DNA of 64,000 nucleotides, taken from the NCBI GenBank assembly GCA_016708725.1, contig JADJFE010000031.1, positions 1 through 64,000 of the forward strand, given 5' to 3'. Both the position numbers and the translations under genes were made by a program. The stretch comes from Candidatus Aalborgicola bjergmarkensis (GTDB lineage: Bacteria; Pseudomonadota; Gammaproteobacteria; Burkholderiales; Burkholderiaceae_C). This document shows, piece by piece, positions 26,002 to 33,706 of this stretch. The number at the start of each line of letters is the position of its first letter. Within the stretch, counting starts at the first letter, position 1. Under the pieces are notes generated by a model that did not search any database, was not told the origin of the DNA, and saw only the letters and a list, made by a program, of their open reading frames with translations.

Positions 26002-26048
26002 CGCTATAACTTTCATAGCTGCTTGCGCTTGACAGGCGTGCGCAAAAG
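26002..26048 (+). repeat. Small two-hairpin repeat, copy 7
   Basis: CGCTATAAC then CATAGCTGCTTGCGC, spacer, then GTGCGCAAA. It lies between the converging minE and NRDE genes and may act as a terminator. Confidence 0.7.
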
Positions 26049-26049
26049 C

Positions 26050-26856
26050 CTATTTTTGTCCGCATAAATCAAGGCCGAAACCCGACATATGGGTGTGGCG
26101 GATATACAGGCTACCGGGCTCAATGGTTTGCTCCACAAAGGTCGCGCGGTGGCGCTGCAACTGCACCACGCTGCAGGCGCGTGTGCCATAGCGGGGAGTG
26201 GCCACAAAGATGGCCGACAGGGCGCGCTCCAGTTCTAGCGGCATGCCGGTGTGGGGCAAGGCTTCATCCGGCGCCAGCGTGGGGTCGTGCAACAGCGTCA
26301 ACAGGGCTTGCAGGTCGCTCGGCTGCGCTGCGCTGGGGGCCAAGGCGGCGCACAATCCATCCTGCAGGCGCATCAGCTTGGGCCAGGGGGTGTTGAAACC
26401 GGCGTTGGACACGCCGCCCAGGCCGGGTGGCAGGGCCACGATGCGTGCGCCACGGCTTTCCAGGCCCATGAGCTGGCGGCCGTCGCACACCAGCAGGTTA
26501 AAGGGGTTGTAGGCATCCACCTGGGGGGCCAACTGCTGCAAAAACGTGGGGGCGTCTTGCGAGCTGTTCAAAAACGCGCTGACCAGTTCGCCGCGCGAGG
26601 GTGCATTGGTACGTTGTGCCTGTGCCTGCCGAAAATTGGTCAGTGCGGCCAGGCGCCCGCTGCGCCCCATGCCCAGCCAGGTGCCTCCACCCTGCACGTC
26701 GCGCCCGGCCAAAATGCTGCCCTTACCCGCCTCCCCTGCACCACCGTCCCACCACTGCAGGGGCGTGCACGGGCGTTCATATAACTCGTCGCGGTTGGAC
26801 AGCAACAGCAACGGTGTGTCGCTGCCGGGCTGCCAGTTCCAAACGATCAGGCACAT
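26050..26856 (-). CDS. NRDE family protein
   Basis: 268 residues. It begins MCLIVWNW and has the name-giving SNRDE motif near residue 22, followed by LAGRDVQGGGTWLGM and LAALTNFR. These are N-terminal nucleophile hydrolase-like proteins (Cys2 as likely nucleophile) related to TANGO2; in bacteria the role is unknown. Convergent with minE. Confidence 0.87.
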   Translation of the reverse strand: MCLIVWNWQPGSDTPLLLLSNRDELYERPCTPLQWWDGGAGEAGKGSILAGRDVQGGGTWLGMGRSGRLAALTNFRQAQAQRTNAPSRGELVSAFLNSSQDAPTFLQQLAPQVDAYNPFNLLVCDGRQLMGLESRGARIVALPPGLGGVSNAGFNTPWPKLMRLQDGLCAALAPSAAQPSDLQALLTLLHDPTLAPDEALPHTGMPLELERALSAIFVATPRYGTRACSVVQLQRHRATFVEQTIEPGSLYIRHTHMSGFGLDLCGQK

Positions 26857-26885
26857 GGTGTTTGCGCAGGGCCGGTCAGTATCGG

Positions 26886-27371
26886 TCAGGCCGCGCTGCG
26901 GTCACCCATGGCCACCGGCAGTGCGGTTTTGCTGACCACCTGGCGCAGCACAAAGCTGGAATGCACGCCGGTGACACCGGCAATACGGGTCACCTTGTCG
27001 AGCAACAGGGCCTGGTAATGGTCCATGTCGCGCACCGCCACTTTAAGCTGGTAGTCGGCGTCCTGGCCGGTGATCAGCAGGCACTCCAGCACCTCGGGCA
27101 ATACACTGACCGAGGCCTCAAAATTGGCAAAGCGCTCGGGCGTGTGCCGGTCCATGGAGATATGAATCAGCGCCATCAGCGACAAGCCCAGCTGTTTGGC
27201 GTTAAGCAAGGCGCGGTAGCCCACAATCAGCCCGGACTCTTCCAGCGCGCGCACCCGGCGCAGGCAGGGCGAGGGCGACAGGCCAATGCGGTCGGCCAGG
27301 TCCTGGTTGTTGATGCGCCCGTCGGTCTGCAAAATATCCAGAATCTGCTGGTCGTAGCGGTCGAGTTTCAT
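26886..27371 (-). CDS. Lrp/AsnC family transcriptional regulator
   Basis: 161 residues from MKLDRYD; an ATG four codons upstream is also usable. An N-terminal helix-turn-helix (INNQDLADRIGLSPSPCLRRVRALEESGLI) and a C-terminal RAM domain for amino-acid ligand binding. Such regulators usually control amino-acid metabolism genes next door. The class I amidotransferase follows immediately upstream on the same strand, with DAHP synthase beyond it. Confidence 0.9.
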   Translation of the reverse strand: MKLDRYDQQILDILQTDGRINNQDLADRIGLSPSPCLRRVRALEESGLIVGYRALLNAKQLGLSLMALIHISMDRHTPERFANFEASVSVLPEVLECLLITGQDADYQLKVAVRDMDHYQALLLDKVTRIAGVTGVHSSFVLRQVVSKTALPVAMGDRSAA

Positions 27372-27387
27372 GGGGGTGCCCATCGTT

Positions 27388-28110
27388 TCAGTGGGGGTTG
27401 GTGGGGTCTGCGCCTTCGATAAACGCCACCATCATGCGCGCAATGTGTTCGCCCTCGTGGCCGTGCACCAGACTGTTCAGGCTGGCGCTGTGCTTTTCTT
27501 CGCCCAGCATGTCGCGCCGCTTGTTGATCAGGTAGGCGCTCAAGCCCACTTCAAACTCGGGGTGGGGCTGAATGCAAAACACGGTGTTGTCGACGGTGAA
27601 TGCAGCCACCGGGCAAAAGTCGTTGCTGGCCACCAGCGTGGCGCCCGGGGGCAGCGCGTGCACCTGGTCCTGGTGGCTGGCCAAGAGGGCAATCTCGGTG
27701 CGCTCGGCACAGTGCGGCAGGTCGGTGCGGTGCCAGTCGTAGGTCATGCGCCCGGCGCCCCAACCCTGCGGGGCCCGGCCCACCGGGGCACCCAGGCACA
27801 GCGCAATCAGCTGATGGCCAAAACACACGCCGACCATTTTTTTGCGCGCCTGCAGCAGCAGCGTCACACGGCGGCGCAACTCCACCACCCAGGGCGCATC
27901 CGAGAACGCATCGGCCCGGCTGCCGGTCAGCAGCACGGCATCAAAGTCGTCAAACGATGCGGGGTACTGCCCCAACGGGGTGTTGAACACCTCCATGTGC
28001 CAGTTGGCCCCCACGCGCTCAAACAGGCGCATGAACAGGGTGCCAAAGCTGGTGTAGTCCTGGGCCAGCTGGCCTTCCAGAATGTCGTTGTCCAGAATAC
28101 AGAGCTTCAT
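27388..28110 (-). CDS. Class I glutamine amidotransferase-like protein
   Basis: 240 residues. The catalytic triad of class I glutamine amidotransferases is present: the nucleophile elbow GVCFGHQLIA, and QPHPEFE supplying His and Glu. It stands alone with no synthetase domain, as in the YfeJ/gamma-glutamyl-hydrolase-like branch. It may hydrolyse a gamma-glutamyl compound (inference). Transcribed toward the Lrp-type regulator, 16 bases away. Confidence 0.85.
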   Translation of the reverse strand: MKLCILDNDILEGQLAQDYTSFGTLFMRLFERVGANWHMEVFNTPLGQYPASFDDFDAVLLTGSRADAFSDAPWVVELRRRVTLLLQARKKMVGVCFGHQLIALCLGAPVGRAPQGWGAGRMTYDWHRTDLPHCAERTEIALLASHQDQVHALPPGATLVASNDFCPVAAFTVDNTVFCIQPHPEFEVGLSAYLINKRRDMLGEEKHSASLNSLVHGHEGEHIARMMVAFIEGADPTNPH

Positions 28111-28111
28111 T

Positions 28112-28145
28112 TTGCTATACCTTTGATAGCTTCTTGCGCACGTTC
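28112..28145 (+). repeat. Small two-hairpin repeat, copy 8
   Basis: TGCTATACC then TGATAGCTTCTTGCGCA; the second repeat of the GCGCA half is lost. Between aroG and the amidotransferase. Confidence 0.6.
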
Positions 28146-28153
28146 TAAAAGGG

Positions 28154-29233
28154 TTAGCGTGCTCTACGGGCCTTAACCGCGGCGGCCAATTGCTGCAGCA
28201 CGGGCACCGTTTGTTCCATGCTGATGCAGGCGTCCGTTACCGACACACCGTGCTTGAGCGGCACACCGGGGCAGATGTCCTGGCGGCCCTCTTGCAGGTG
28301 GCTCTCGATCATGAGGCCGGTGATGCGCGTGTCGCCCGCCGCAATCTGCTGGGCCACTTCACCCGCCACCACGATCTGGCGCGCGTGCTGTTTGCTGCTG
28401 TTGGCGTGGCTCACATCAATCATCACCTGTTCGCGCAAGCCCGCTGCCTTGAGCAGGCTGCAGGCGGCATCCACATCGGCCTTGGCGTAATTGGTGGCCT
28501 TGCCGCCGCGCAAAATGACATGGCAGTCGGCGTTGCCACGGGTCTCAAAAATCGCGGTCTGGCCCATCTTGGTCATACCCATGAAAGCGTGGGGTGCCTG
28601 TGCCGCCTGAATGGCGTCGGTAGCGACCTTGATGCCGCCATCGGTGCCGTTCTTGAAGCCCACCGGGCACGAAAGGCCGCTGGCCAACTGGCGGTGGCTC
28701 TGGCTCTCGGTGGTGCGCGCGCCAATGGCGCCCCAGCTGACCAATTCGCTAATGAACTGGGGCGAAAGCAAATCCAGAAATTCCGTGCCCACGGGCAGGC
28801 CCACGTCCAGCACATCCAGCAGCAGGCGCCGGGCCATCTCCAGCCCTTCGTTGATGGCAAAGCTGCCGTCCAGGTGCGGGTCGTTGATGTAGCCCTTCCA
28901 GCCCACGGTGGTGCGGGGTTTTTCAAAATAGACGCGCATCACCACCAGCAGATCATCCTTGAGGGCATCGGCCTGCACCTTCAACTGGCGCGCGTATTCC
29001 AGCGCCTGGTCGTGGTCGTGGATGGAGCACGGCCCCACCACTACCACCAGCCGGTCGTCTTGCCCGTGCAGCACGCGCGAGATGGCAGCGCGGCTGTGCT
29101 CCACCAGCGCCTGGGCGGCATCGGGCACGGGCAGCTTTTCTTCCAGGAGCGCGGGGGTGATGAGGGGGCGCACCGCGGCAATGCGGGTGTCGTCGATGCG
29201 GGTGGTGTCCAGGGTGGTGAGTTCGGTTTTCAT
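28154..29233 (-). CDS. aroG: 3-deoxy-7-phosphoheptulonate (DAHP) synthase, class I
   Basis: 359 residues, the length of the AroF/AroG/AroH type. It condenses phosphoenolpyruvate and erythrose 4-phosphate, the first step of aromatic amino-acid synthesis. Signatures: VVVGPCSIHDHDQALEYA, MRVYFEKPRTTVGWKGYINDP, IGARTTESQSHRQLASGL, and MIDVSHANSSKQH with metal ligands. The feedback class (Phe, Tyr or Trp) cannot be told here. A small two-hairpin repeat sits at its start codon side (29235-29280). Confidence 0.95.
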   Translation of the reverse strand: MKTELTTLDTTRIDDTRIAAVRPLITPALLEEKLPVPDAAQALVEHSRAAISRVLHGQDDRLVVVVGPCSIHDHDQALEYARQLKVQADALKDDLLVVMRVYFEKPRTTVGWKGYINDPHLDGSFAINEGLEMARRLLLDVLDVGLPVGTEFLDLLSPQFISELVSWGAIGARTTESQSHRQLASGLSCPVGFKNGTDGGIKVATDAIQAAQAPHAFMGMTKMGQTAIFETRGNADCHVILRGGKATNYAKADVDAACSLLKAAGLREQVMIDVSHANSSKQHARQIVVAGEVAQQIAAGDTRITGLMIESHLQEGRQDICPGVPLKHGVSVTDACISMEQTVPVLQQLAAAVKARRAR

Positions 29234-29234
29234 A

Positions 29235-29280
29235 TGCTATGAATTGTATAGCTGGCTGCGCACGTCTGGCGTGCGCAAAG
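29235..29280 (+). repeat. Small two-hairpin repeat, copy 9 (best copy)
   Basis: TGCTAT, 7-base loop, ATAGCTGGCTGCGCA, 8-base loop, GTGCGCAAA. The two adjoining dyads (GCTAT/ATAGC and TGCGCA/TGCGCA) define the family. It lies 2 bases upstream of the aroG start codon. Confidence 0.8.
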
Positions 29281-29452
29281 GGCATAAAACATGCCCCGCA
29301 GATCGGAGCAAGCACGCGGCAGCGCCTGTGCCGTAGACCCTTGCGGGGTGGATTCACAGGGCGCCCGGCTATAGTCCGCCCAGTACCCCACGCCACCGCC
29401 GCAACAGGCCGCTTCCGCATTTGGACGGCCCGCCCCCACTTGAGAATACGCC

Positions 29453-29962
29453 ATGCATACAGATGACCACCGCAGCACGCTCCAGCGATGGTGGCCCTTG
29501 GCCATCGTAGCCTTCTGGCTGCTGGTCATGGGCGTGCTGTATGCCGCCATGACCCACTACCTCAAGCCCAAGCCGGTGGTCATCACCGCCAGTGGTGATT
29601 TGGTGATTCCCAAGGCGCGGGACGGCCACTTTTACGCAGCCGGCATGGTCAACGGGCAGCCGGTTCAGTTTATGGTGGACACCGGAGCATCGTTGGTTAC
29701 GGTGAGCGAACCGCTCGCGCGCGCGGCGGGCATCGCCGCAGGGGTGCCCACAGTGTTCAAAACGGCCAATGGCGATTTACCGGGGCATGTTGTTTCAGGC
29801 GTACCGGTCGCACTGGGGCCGGTACAGGTTTCCAGCGTGCGGGTTGGCGTGGGGCTGGTCGGTGGCAAGGTGGACGATGCGCTGCTGGGGCAAAGTTTTT
29901 TGTCGCGTTTTGAAGTGGTGTTGACCCAGGAGAAGATGATTTTGCGGCGCAAAGCGCTCTAA
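29453..29962 (+). CDS. Retropepsin-like aspartic protease, membrane-anchored
   Basis: 169 residues. One membrane anchor near residues 14-33 (LAIVAFWLLVMGVLYAAM) is followed by a clan AA domain with the catalytic VQFMVDTGASLVTVSE and the later ALLGQSFLSRFEV. This is the TIGR02281-type single-domain protease, active as a dimer in the periplasm. The substrate is unknown. Its stop lies 20 bases before origin module B. Confidence 0.87.
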   Translation: MHTDDHRSTLQRWWPLAIVAFWLLVMGVLYAAMTHYLKPKPVVITASGDLVIPKARDGHFYAAGMVNGQPVQFMVDTGASLVTVSEPLARAAGIAAGVPTVFKTANGDLPGHVVSGVPVALGPVQVSSVRVGVGLVGGKVDDALLGQSFLSRFEVVLTQEKMILRRKAL

Positions 29963-29982
29963 ATTTTGGCTGCCGAAGTTAT

Positions 29983-30207
29983 CCCTGACTATCTCTATGT
30001 CTTTCTTATTTAAAGTAGTAGTAGTAATAGGTATTTGAAGTTTTCTGTGGACAAGCCCTTAAATCGCATACAGATCAGGCACTTGCCAGCTATCAACGCC
30101 TGTGCGTGAGTGTGCTACTCTGGTGTAGCAGCCGGATGAACAAGTTTTGCGACTGAACGTAACCTGTGGATAAGCAGCTGGTTGTTATCAATCTATCCAC
30201 AGGTTTA
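29983..30207 (-). other. Origin-like module B: inverted counterpart of module A
   Basis: On the minus strand: CCTGTGGATAG (a near-perfect inverted box), TTATCCACA (30164-30172), TTGTCCACA (30045-30053), a 14-base spacer, the trio run CCTATTACTACTACTAC from 30030 downward, an AT-rich stretch and GAGATAGTCAGG (29983-29994). Every element has the same distance as in module A: 35 bases from module start to the first box, 119 from first to second box start, and 48 from trio start to module end. The rest of the 299-base gap shows no gene. Confidence 0.75.
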
Positions 30208-30261
30208 TGAACGCTGAAATTACAATTTTGCTGCCATTTTTGTGGCCATTGCCGCCCGCCC

Positions 30262-30870
30262 TCAAAACCCACCCACACATTCCAGCGCAAACAGTGGCAC
30301 CTCGGCCTTGCGGCTCAGCCACACGCCGCCGCCCAGCTCAATAAAGCCATGGGAGAGGCCGCGCCGGTACAGCGCCGCACGGTGGCGGAACAGGCGCGGG
30401 TCGGTCAGGTCTTCGTCGATGGTGCCCTGCTCGTAGTCCTCGCGGGCCACCGCCTCCACGTAGAGTGCGCCTTTGCACAAGGTGCCCAGGTTGTGCAGCG
30501 CGGTTTGCAGGTCGGCCGCACTCAGGTAGGGCAGCACACCCTGGCAAATCACCAGGTCAAACGGCTCGGCGCTGCGGTAGTTGACCACCGACCCGCGTTC
30601 CCAGCCGTAGCGCTGGCACAGGTATTCGCTGTACTCCAGCCCGTTGTATTGCGCGTTGGGAAAATGTTTGGAGAGCGCCTCGCGCCACAGGCCAATGCCG
30701 CAGCCCACGTCGAGCACGCGCCTGACCGGTACGCGCAAAAATTGAAGGTAGCTGCACACAAAATCACCCAGCCGCTGCACATGGCCGGGGTCGGCCACGC
30801 TGGTTTTCTTGTCGAAGTAGTAGCGCTGGTAGTAGGCCTCGTCAAACCACTGGTCACTTGCAGATAACAC
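30262..30870 (-). CDS. Class I SAM-dependent methyltransferase
   Basis: 202 residues from a GTG preceded by AGGAG. The SAM-binding motif I VRRVLDVGCGIGLWREAL is near residue 50, an acidic motif follows in YNGLEYSEYLC, and PFDLVICQGVLPYL is motif IV. The substrate is unknown. Its 3' end faces origin module B. Confidence 0.85.
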   Translation of the reverse strand: MLSASDQWFDEAYYQRYYFDKKTSVADPGHVQRLGDFVCSYLQFLRVPVRRVLDVGCGIGLWREALSKHFPNAQYNGLEYSEYLCQRYGWERGSVVNYRSAEPFDLVICQGVLPYLSAADLQTALHNLGTLCKGALYVEAVAREDYEQGTIDEDLTDPRLFRHRAALYRRGLSHGFIELGGGVWLSRKAEVPLFALECVGGF

Positions 30871-31000
30871 GCATGCTCCTTGTTGCCGCGCCCCCCTTGG
30901 GGCGAAGGGCTGAGTATGGCGCGGCTATGGTCATATCCAGGCACCGTGAGCAAACCCGGAAAGGGGCTGGGCCACAGTTCTGCCAGGTGGTGGCGTGTAC

Positions 31001-31048
31001 TGCTATGTTATTTATAGCTGTTTGCGCATGCTGGACGCGCGCAAGCAG
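31001..31048 (+). repeat. Small two-hairpin repeat, copy 10
   Basis: TGCTATGTT, TATAGCTGTTTGCGCA, then GCGCGCAAGCAGCC. It is the only recognisable element in the 30871-31148 gap before the cassette array. Confidence 0.65.
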
Positions 31049-31148
31049 CCTATTTTGTTGAAAATCGCATGATCCAACCGGCACGGCGGTGGCGCTGGGG
31101 GGCTGTGGGTAAGTGAGGGCCCTCTCGATCGAGCAGAACGCCGATGCG

Positions 31149-31235
31149 ACTTAACATGCCAATCGACACGGACCCACAACAGCAGGAGGCGGCTTCGCCG
31201 CGAGCGTTGGTGGTCCGGTCATTTCTACGTTAAAT
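31149..31235 (+). other. attC-like recombination site 1
   Basis: ACTTAAC (31149-31155, RYYYAAC) and GTTAAAT (31229-31235, GTTRRRY) bracket an imperfect palindrome (CACGGACCCACAAC against CGTTGGTGGTCCGGT) with a GCGGCTTCGCCGC tip. The 87-base length equals that of site 2. Confidence 0.8.
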
Positions 31236-31274
31236 TTCACCTTGCGCACAAGTATTTTGTAGATACAATTAAAT

Positions 31275-31556
31275 ATGCTCACATGGGACGAATCAAAGCG
31301 CAAGCTGAACATCAAGAATCACGGGCTTGACTTCGTTGGATGCGATGCAATCTGGGACCACTTCACGGTGACCCGCGAGGACAAACGGCAAGACTACGGC
31401 GAAGAGCGCTTGGTTTGCTTCGGTCTTCTGGATGCTGATGTGGTTGTGATGGTTTACACCGAACGCCCCAAAGGGCCTCACGTGATATCGCTGAGAAAGG
31501 CAGAAAAACATGAAGCTCGCTACTACCGCCAAGTTGCCAAAGAAAACCTCGGCTAA
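31275..31556 (+). CDS. brnT: BrnT-family ribonuclease toxin (cassette gene)
   Basis: 93 residues. Family pattern: WDESKRKLNIKNHGLDFVGC, YGEERLVCFGLLD, PHVISLRKAEKHEARYY. First gene of the cassette after attC site 1, 39 bases downstream of it. A dyad TTGTAGATACAA just upstream of the ATG may be the antitoxin operator. It overlaps brnA by 47 bases. It is only distantly like the BrnT at 1867-2163, so the two pairs were acquired separately. Confidence 0.88.
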   Translation: MLTWDESKRKLNIKNHGLDFVGCDAIWDHFTVTREDKRQDYGEERLVCFGLLDADVVVMVYTERPKGPHVISLRKAEKHEARYYRQVAKENLG

Positions 31557-31809
31557 GGTCGACGACCCAGACAATCCCGCATGGACTGAGGACATGCTAG
31601 GTGCGCCAGTGCTGAAGCGTGGACGCGGGCCGCAAGCCACCCCCACGAAAGTACTCACCTCTGTTCGTTTGGATGCGGACATTTTGGAGTTCTTCAAGTC
31701 GAAAGGGGCTGGCTATCAGTCGCGGATCAATGCTGCACTTCGCATGGAAGTGGAGCGAAATTTAACTGGTCGTCCAAAAGCGACAACGCGCAAGCGCGTC
31801 GCGGCTTGA
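31510..31809 (+). CDS. brnA: BrnA-family antitoxin (cassette gene)
   Basis: 99 residues, starting inside brnT. An acidic N-terminal toxin-binding part (VDDPDNPAWTEDML) precedes a ribbon-helix-helix (TSVRLDADILEFFKSKGAGYQSRINAALRMEVE). It ends 8 bases before the GTT core of the attC site that the group II intron has split. Confidence 0.87.
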   Translation: MKLATTAKLPKKTSAKVDDPDNPAWTEDMLGAPVLKRGRGPQATPTKVLTSVRLDADILEFFKSKGAGYQSRINAALRMEVERNLTGRPKATTRKRVAA

Positions 31810-31818
31810 CTTCGACGT

Positions 31819-32817
31819 GTGTGCCGTGCATGGCACGAATCCAGCCGGGTGGAAGTCCCGGTGCCAGGCTTGTAGAGCCGAAGGCTAGACGGCATGACTG
31901 TCGATGAACTCGGGAGCCACCTCAAAGCGAACTGGCCCAGCATACGCGCGCAACTGGTGGCAGGCACTTACCAGCCCAAGCCAGTCAAGCGCGTGGAAAT
32001 CCCCAAACCAGACGGAATAAAACGACTCCTCGGAATCCCCACTGTGGTGGATCGGTTCATCCAACAAACTGTAGCCCAAGTGGTGCAGCAACAATGGGAG
32101 CCGCACTTTCACCCCAACAGCTACGGCTTTCGGCCAGGACGCAATGCTCACCAAGCAATGCACCACGCCCAAGCCACGATCCGACAAGGATACGGCTGGG
32201 TGGTGGACATTGACCTGGAGGCGTTCTTCGACCGCGTCAATCACGACCGTCTGATAAAAGCGCCGTAGACAGGCCTGCAAACCGCAAGTTTCTGGGCTTC
32301 ACCGTCAGCAAACGGGGTGCCAGGATCAAGGTGGCCGACAAGGCCATCGACAAACTCAAGGACACCATCAGAGAGCTGACCCGTCGCACACGAGGTCACC
32401 GTTTGGTTGACATCGTGCATGAGTTAAAGACTGCCCTCACGGGGTGGAAAGCCTACTTCGGAATAGCCGAAGTGTTGAGTCCTCTGCGCGAAATCGACAA
32501 ATGGGTGCGACGGCGGTTACGATGCTACGCATGGCAACAATGGGGCAGCGCGGGATACCGCGAGTTAAGGAAACGGGGTCACTGTACGCGAGGCTTGGAA
32601 CACAAGCAAAAAGCGCGCATGGGCCATGGCGCCTGAGCAAAACGCCAGCACTGAGTCTGGCACTGCCCGCAAAGTTGTTTCGTCAAATGGGGTTGCCCGA
32701 ACTGGCACCGGCCAAGGCAACATGAGATCAACGACGTGTCAAGGAACCGCCGGATACGTGACCCGTATGTCCGGTGGTGTGGGAGGGAGGGGCCGTGAGG
32801 CTTCTTCCTATCCCGAT
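31819..32817 (+). mobile_element. Truncated group II intron (IIC-attC type)
   Basis: The 5' end GTGTGCCGTGCATGGCACG with GGTGGAAGTCCCGG, and the 3' end GTATGTCCGGTGGTGTGGGAG to TATCCCGAT, are typical group II intron ends. The encoded reverse transcriptase is broken by an internal deletion near 32268: the N-terminal part (31894-32268; LLGIPTVVDRFIQQ, PNSYGFRPGRNAHQA, VDIDLEAFFDRVNHD) and the C-terminal maturase part (32290-32636; RKFLGFTVSKRGARIKV, KAYFGIAEV) remain, but the YxDD catalytic block is lost. So it cannot move by itself. Confidence 0.85.
31894..32636 (+). pseudogene. Group II intron reverse transcriptase/maturase, internally deleted
   Basis: Two pieces in different frames. The first holds reverse transcriptase blocks 1-3 and stops at 32268; the second holds the maturase (GIIM) domain, including LKTALTGWKAYFGIAEVLSPLREIDKWVRRRLR. 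A full protein would have over 400 residues; the palm-domain YxDD and the thumb are missing. Confidence 0.85.
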
Positions 32818-32890
32818 TAGCCGACAAGAAAGCGGGCGGCCGTTGACTTGCTGCATACTTCGGGAATTGCGGCGCAAAAGGAGCGAAAAC

Positions 32891-33091
32891 ATGGGAAGCG
32901 TGAAGTCAATTGAGAGTGCTGTGGAGTCACTACCCCCTGTGGAGTTGGCTGAATTCAGGCGGTGGTTCGCTGAATTTGATGGCAACGCGTGGGATAGACA
33001 AATCGAGCAGGATGCAGCCTCTGGCAAGCTCGACCAGTTGGCGGCCGAGGCGCTCGCCGACTATTCAGCAGGTTCGGCGAGGCAACTTTGA
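32891..33091 (+). CDS. Small antitoxin-like protein (cassette gene)
   Basis: 66 residues, with SLPPVELAEFRRWFAEFDGNAWDRQIEQD and KLDQLAAEALADY, the pattern of short helical antitoxins paired with RelE/ParE-fold proteins. It overlaps the next gene by 4 bases (TTGA). Second cassette, after the intron-split attC. Confidence 0.75.
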   Translation: MGSVKSIESAVESLPPVELAEFRRWFAEFDGNAWDRQIEQDAASGKLDQLAAEALADYSAGSARQL

Positions 33092-33354
33092 GTTTGACGC
33101 ACACCGCATCAAAGCGGTTTTGGCAGTGCCTCGACGCATTGCCCGCCGAAATTCAGGCCGTAGCGCACCGAAATTTCGCGCAGATCAAGGCCGATCCAAG
33201 TCATCCGTCGTTGCATTTCAAGACTGTTGCAAATGGTCGATTTCATAGCGTCCGAGTCGGTCTCTACTACCGCGCGCTTGGCCTCCCCGTGCCAGGCGGC
33301 GTACATTGGTTTTGGGTCGGCACTCATGGCGAATATGACAAGCTCATCGGCTAA
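33088..33354 (+). CDS. RelE/ParE-fold toxin-like protein (cassette gene)
   Basis: 88 residues from a TTG coupled to the antitoxin stop. HPSLHFKTVANGRFHSVRVGLYYRALG and a C-terminal HWFWVGTHGEYDKLI are the RelE-superfamily cytotoxic translational repressor pattern. Its stop codon TAA lies inside the left core of attC site 2, as is common for cassette genes. Confidence 0.8.
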   Translation: MSLTHTASKRFWQCLDALPAEIQAVAHRNFAQIKADPSHPSLHFKTVANGRFHSVRVGLYYRALGLPVPGGVHWFWVGTHGEYDKLIG

Positions 33355-33435
33355 CGGGTTGCTCGTCACGGACCCACAACTGCAGGAGGCGGCTTCGCCG
33401 CATGAGTTGCGGTCCGGTTGCCTTCGACGTTAGCC
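33349..33435 (+). other. attC-like recombination site 2
   Basis: GGCTAAC (33349-33355) and GTTAGCC (33429-33435) are exact complements. The interior CACGGACCCACAACTGC / GAGTTGCGGTCCGG folds onto itself with a GCGGCTTCGCCGC tip, closely matching site 1. Confidence 0.85.
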
Positions 33436-33466
33436 CGCCAGAAGATAAGTTGGGTACAGTACTGGT

Positions 33467-33706
33467 ATGGCACCTACCATTGTTCGTGACGGACAATTTC
33501 GTCTTTTCTTTTTTTCACGTGAGGAGACACGCATTCATGTGCATGTCGCGCACGCGGACGGCGAAGCGAAGTTCTGGCTTACGCCACAGGTGGTTCTAGC
33601 CAACCATACTGGTCTTTCTGCTACGCAACTTCGGCAAGCGCAAGCAGTTGTTACCGCCCACTTGAAGGAGATCCAAGATGCCTGGAACCACCACTTTGGC
33701 GGTTGA
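33467..33706 (+). CDS. DUF4160 family protein (cassette gene)
   Basis: 79 residues. MAPTIVRDGQFRLFFFSREETRIHVHV is the standard DUF4160 start, with paired His residues in IHVHV. It overlaps the DUF2442 gene by 29 bases. These two families commonly travel together and are proposed to be a toxin-antitoxin pair; the biochemical activity is not established here. Confidence 0.87.
   Translation: MAPTIVRDGQFRLFFFSREETRIHVHVAHADGEAKFWLTPQVVLANHTGLSATQLRQAQAVVTAHLKEIQDAWNHHFGG

Larger units (their letters stand above)
31755..32822 (+). other. attC-like site split by a group II intron
   Basis: Joining 31818 to 32818 restores CTTCGAC-GTTAGCC, the same right-hand core as attC site 2 (33429-33435). Upstream, ATTTAAC (RYYYAAC) and a CGACAACGCG/CGCGTCGCG hairpin fit the left half, overlapping the brnA end. 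The left half is less certain than the right. Confidence 0.6.

Noticed and set aside
29983..30207. Module B as a simple DnaA-regulated promoter or DnaA-titration site
   Set aside because: Not excluded, but the DnaA-trio run and AT-rich element at fixed spacing go beyond what box-only sites such as datA or DARS need, so an unwinding function was preferred.
31081..31148. attI site or integrase gene upstream of the cassette array
   Set aside because: No intI-like open frame and no attI-like core could be seen before attC site 1.
33506..33522. Possible seventh parS site in TTTTTTCACGTGAGGAGAC
   Set aside because: Only half the palindrome matches; the AAACA arm is absent, and it lies in the DUF4160 coding sequence of a cassette.
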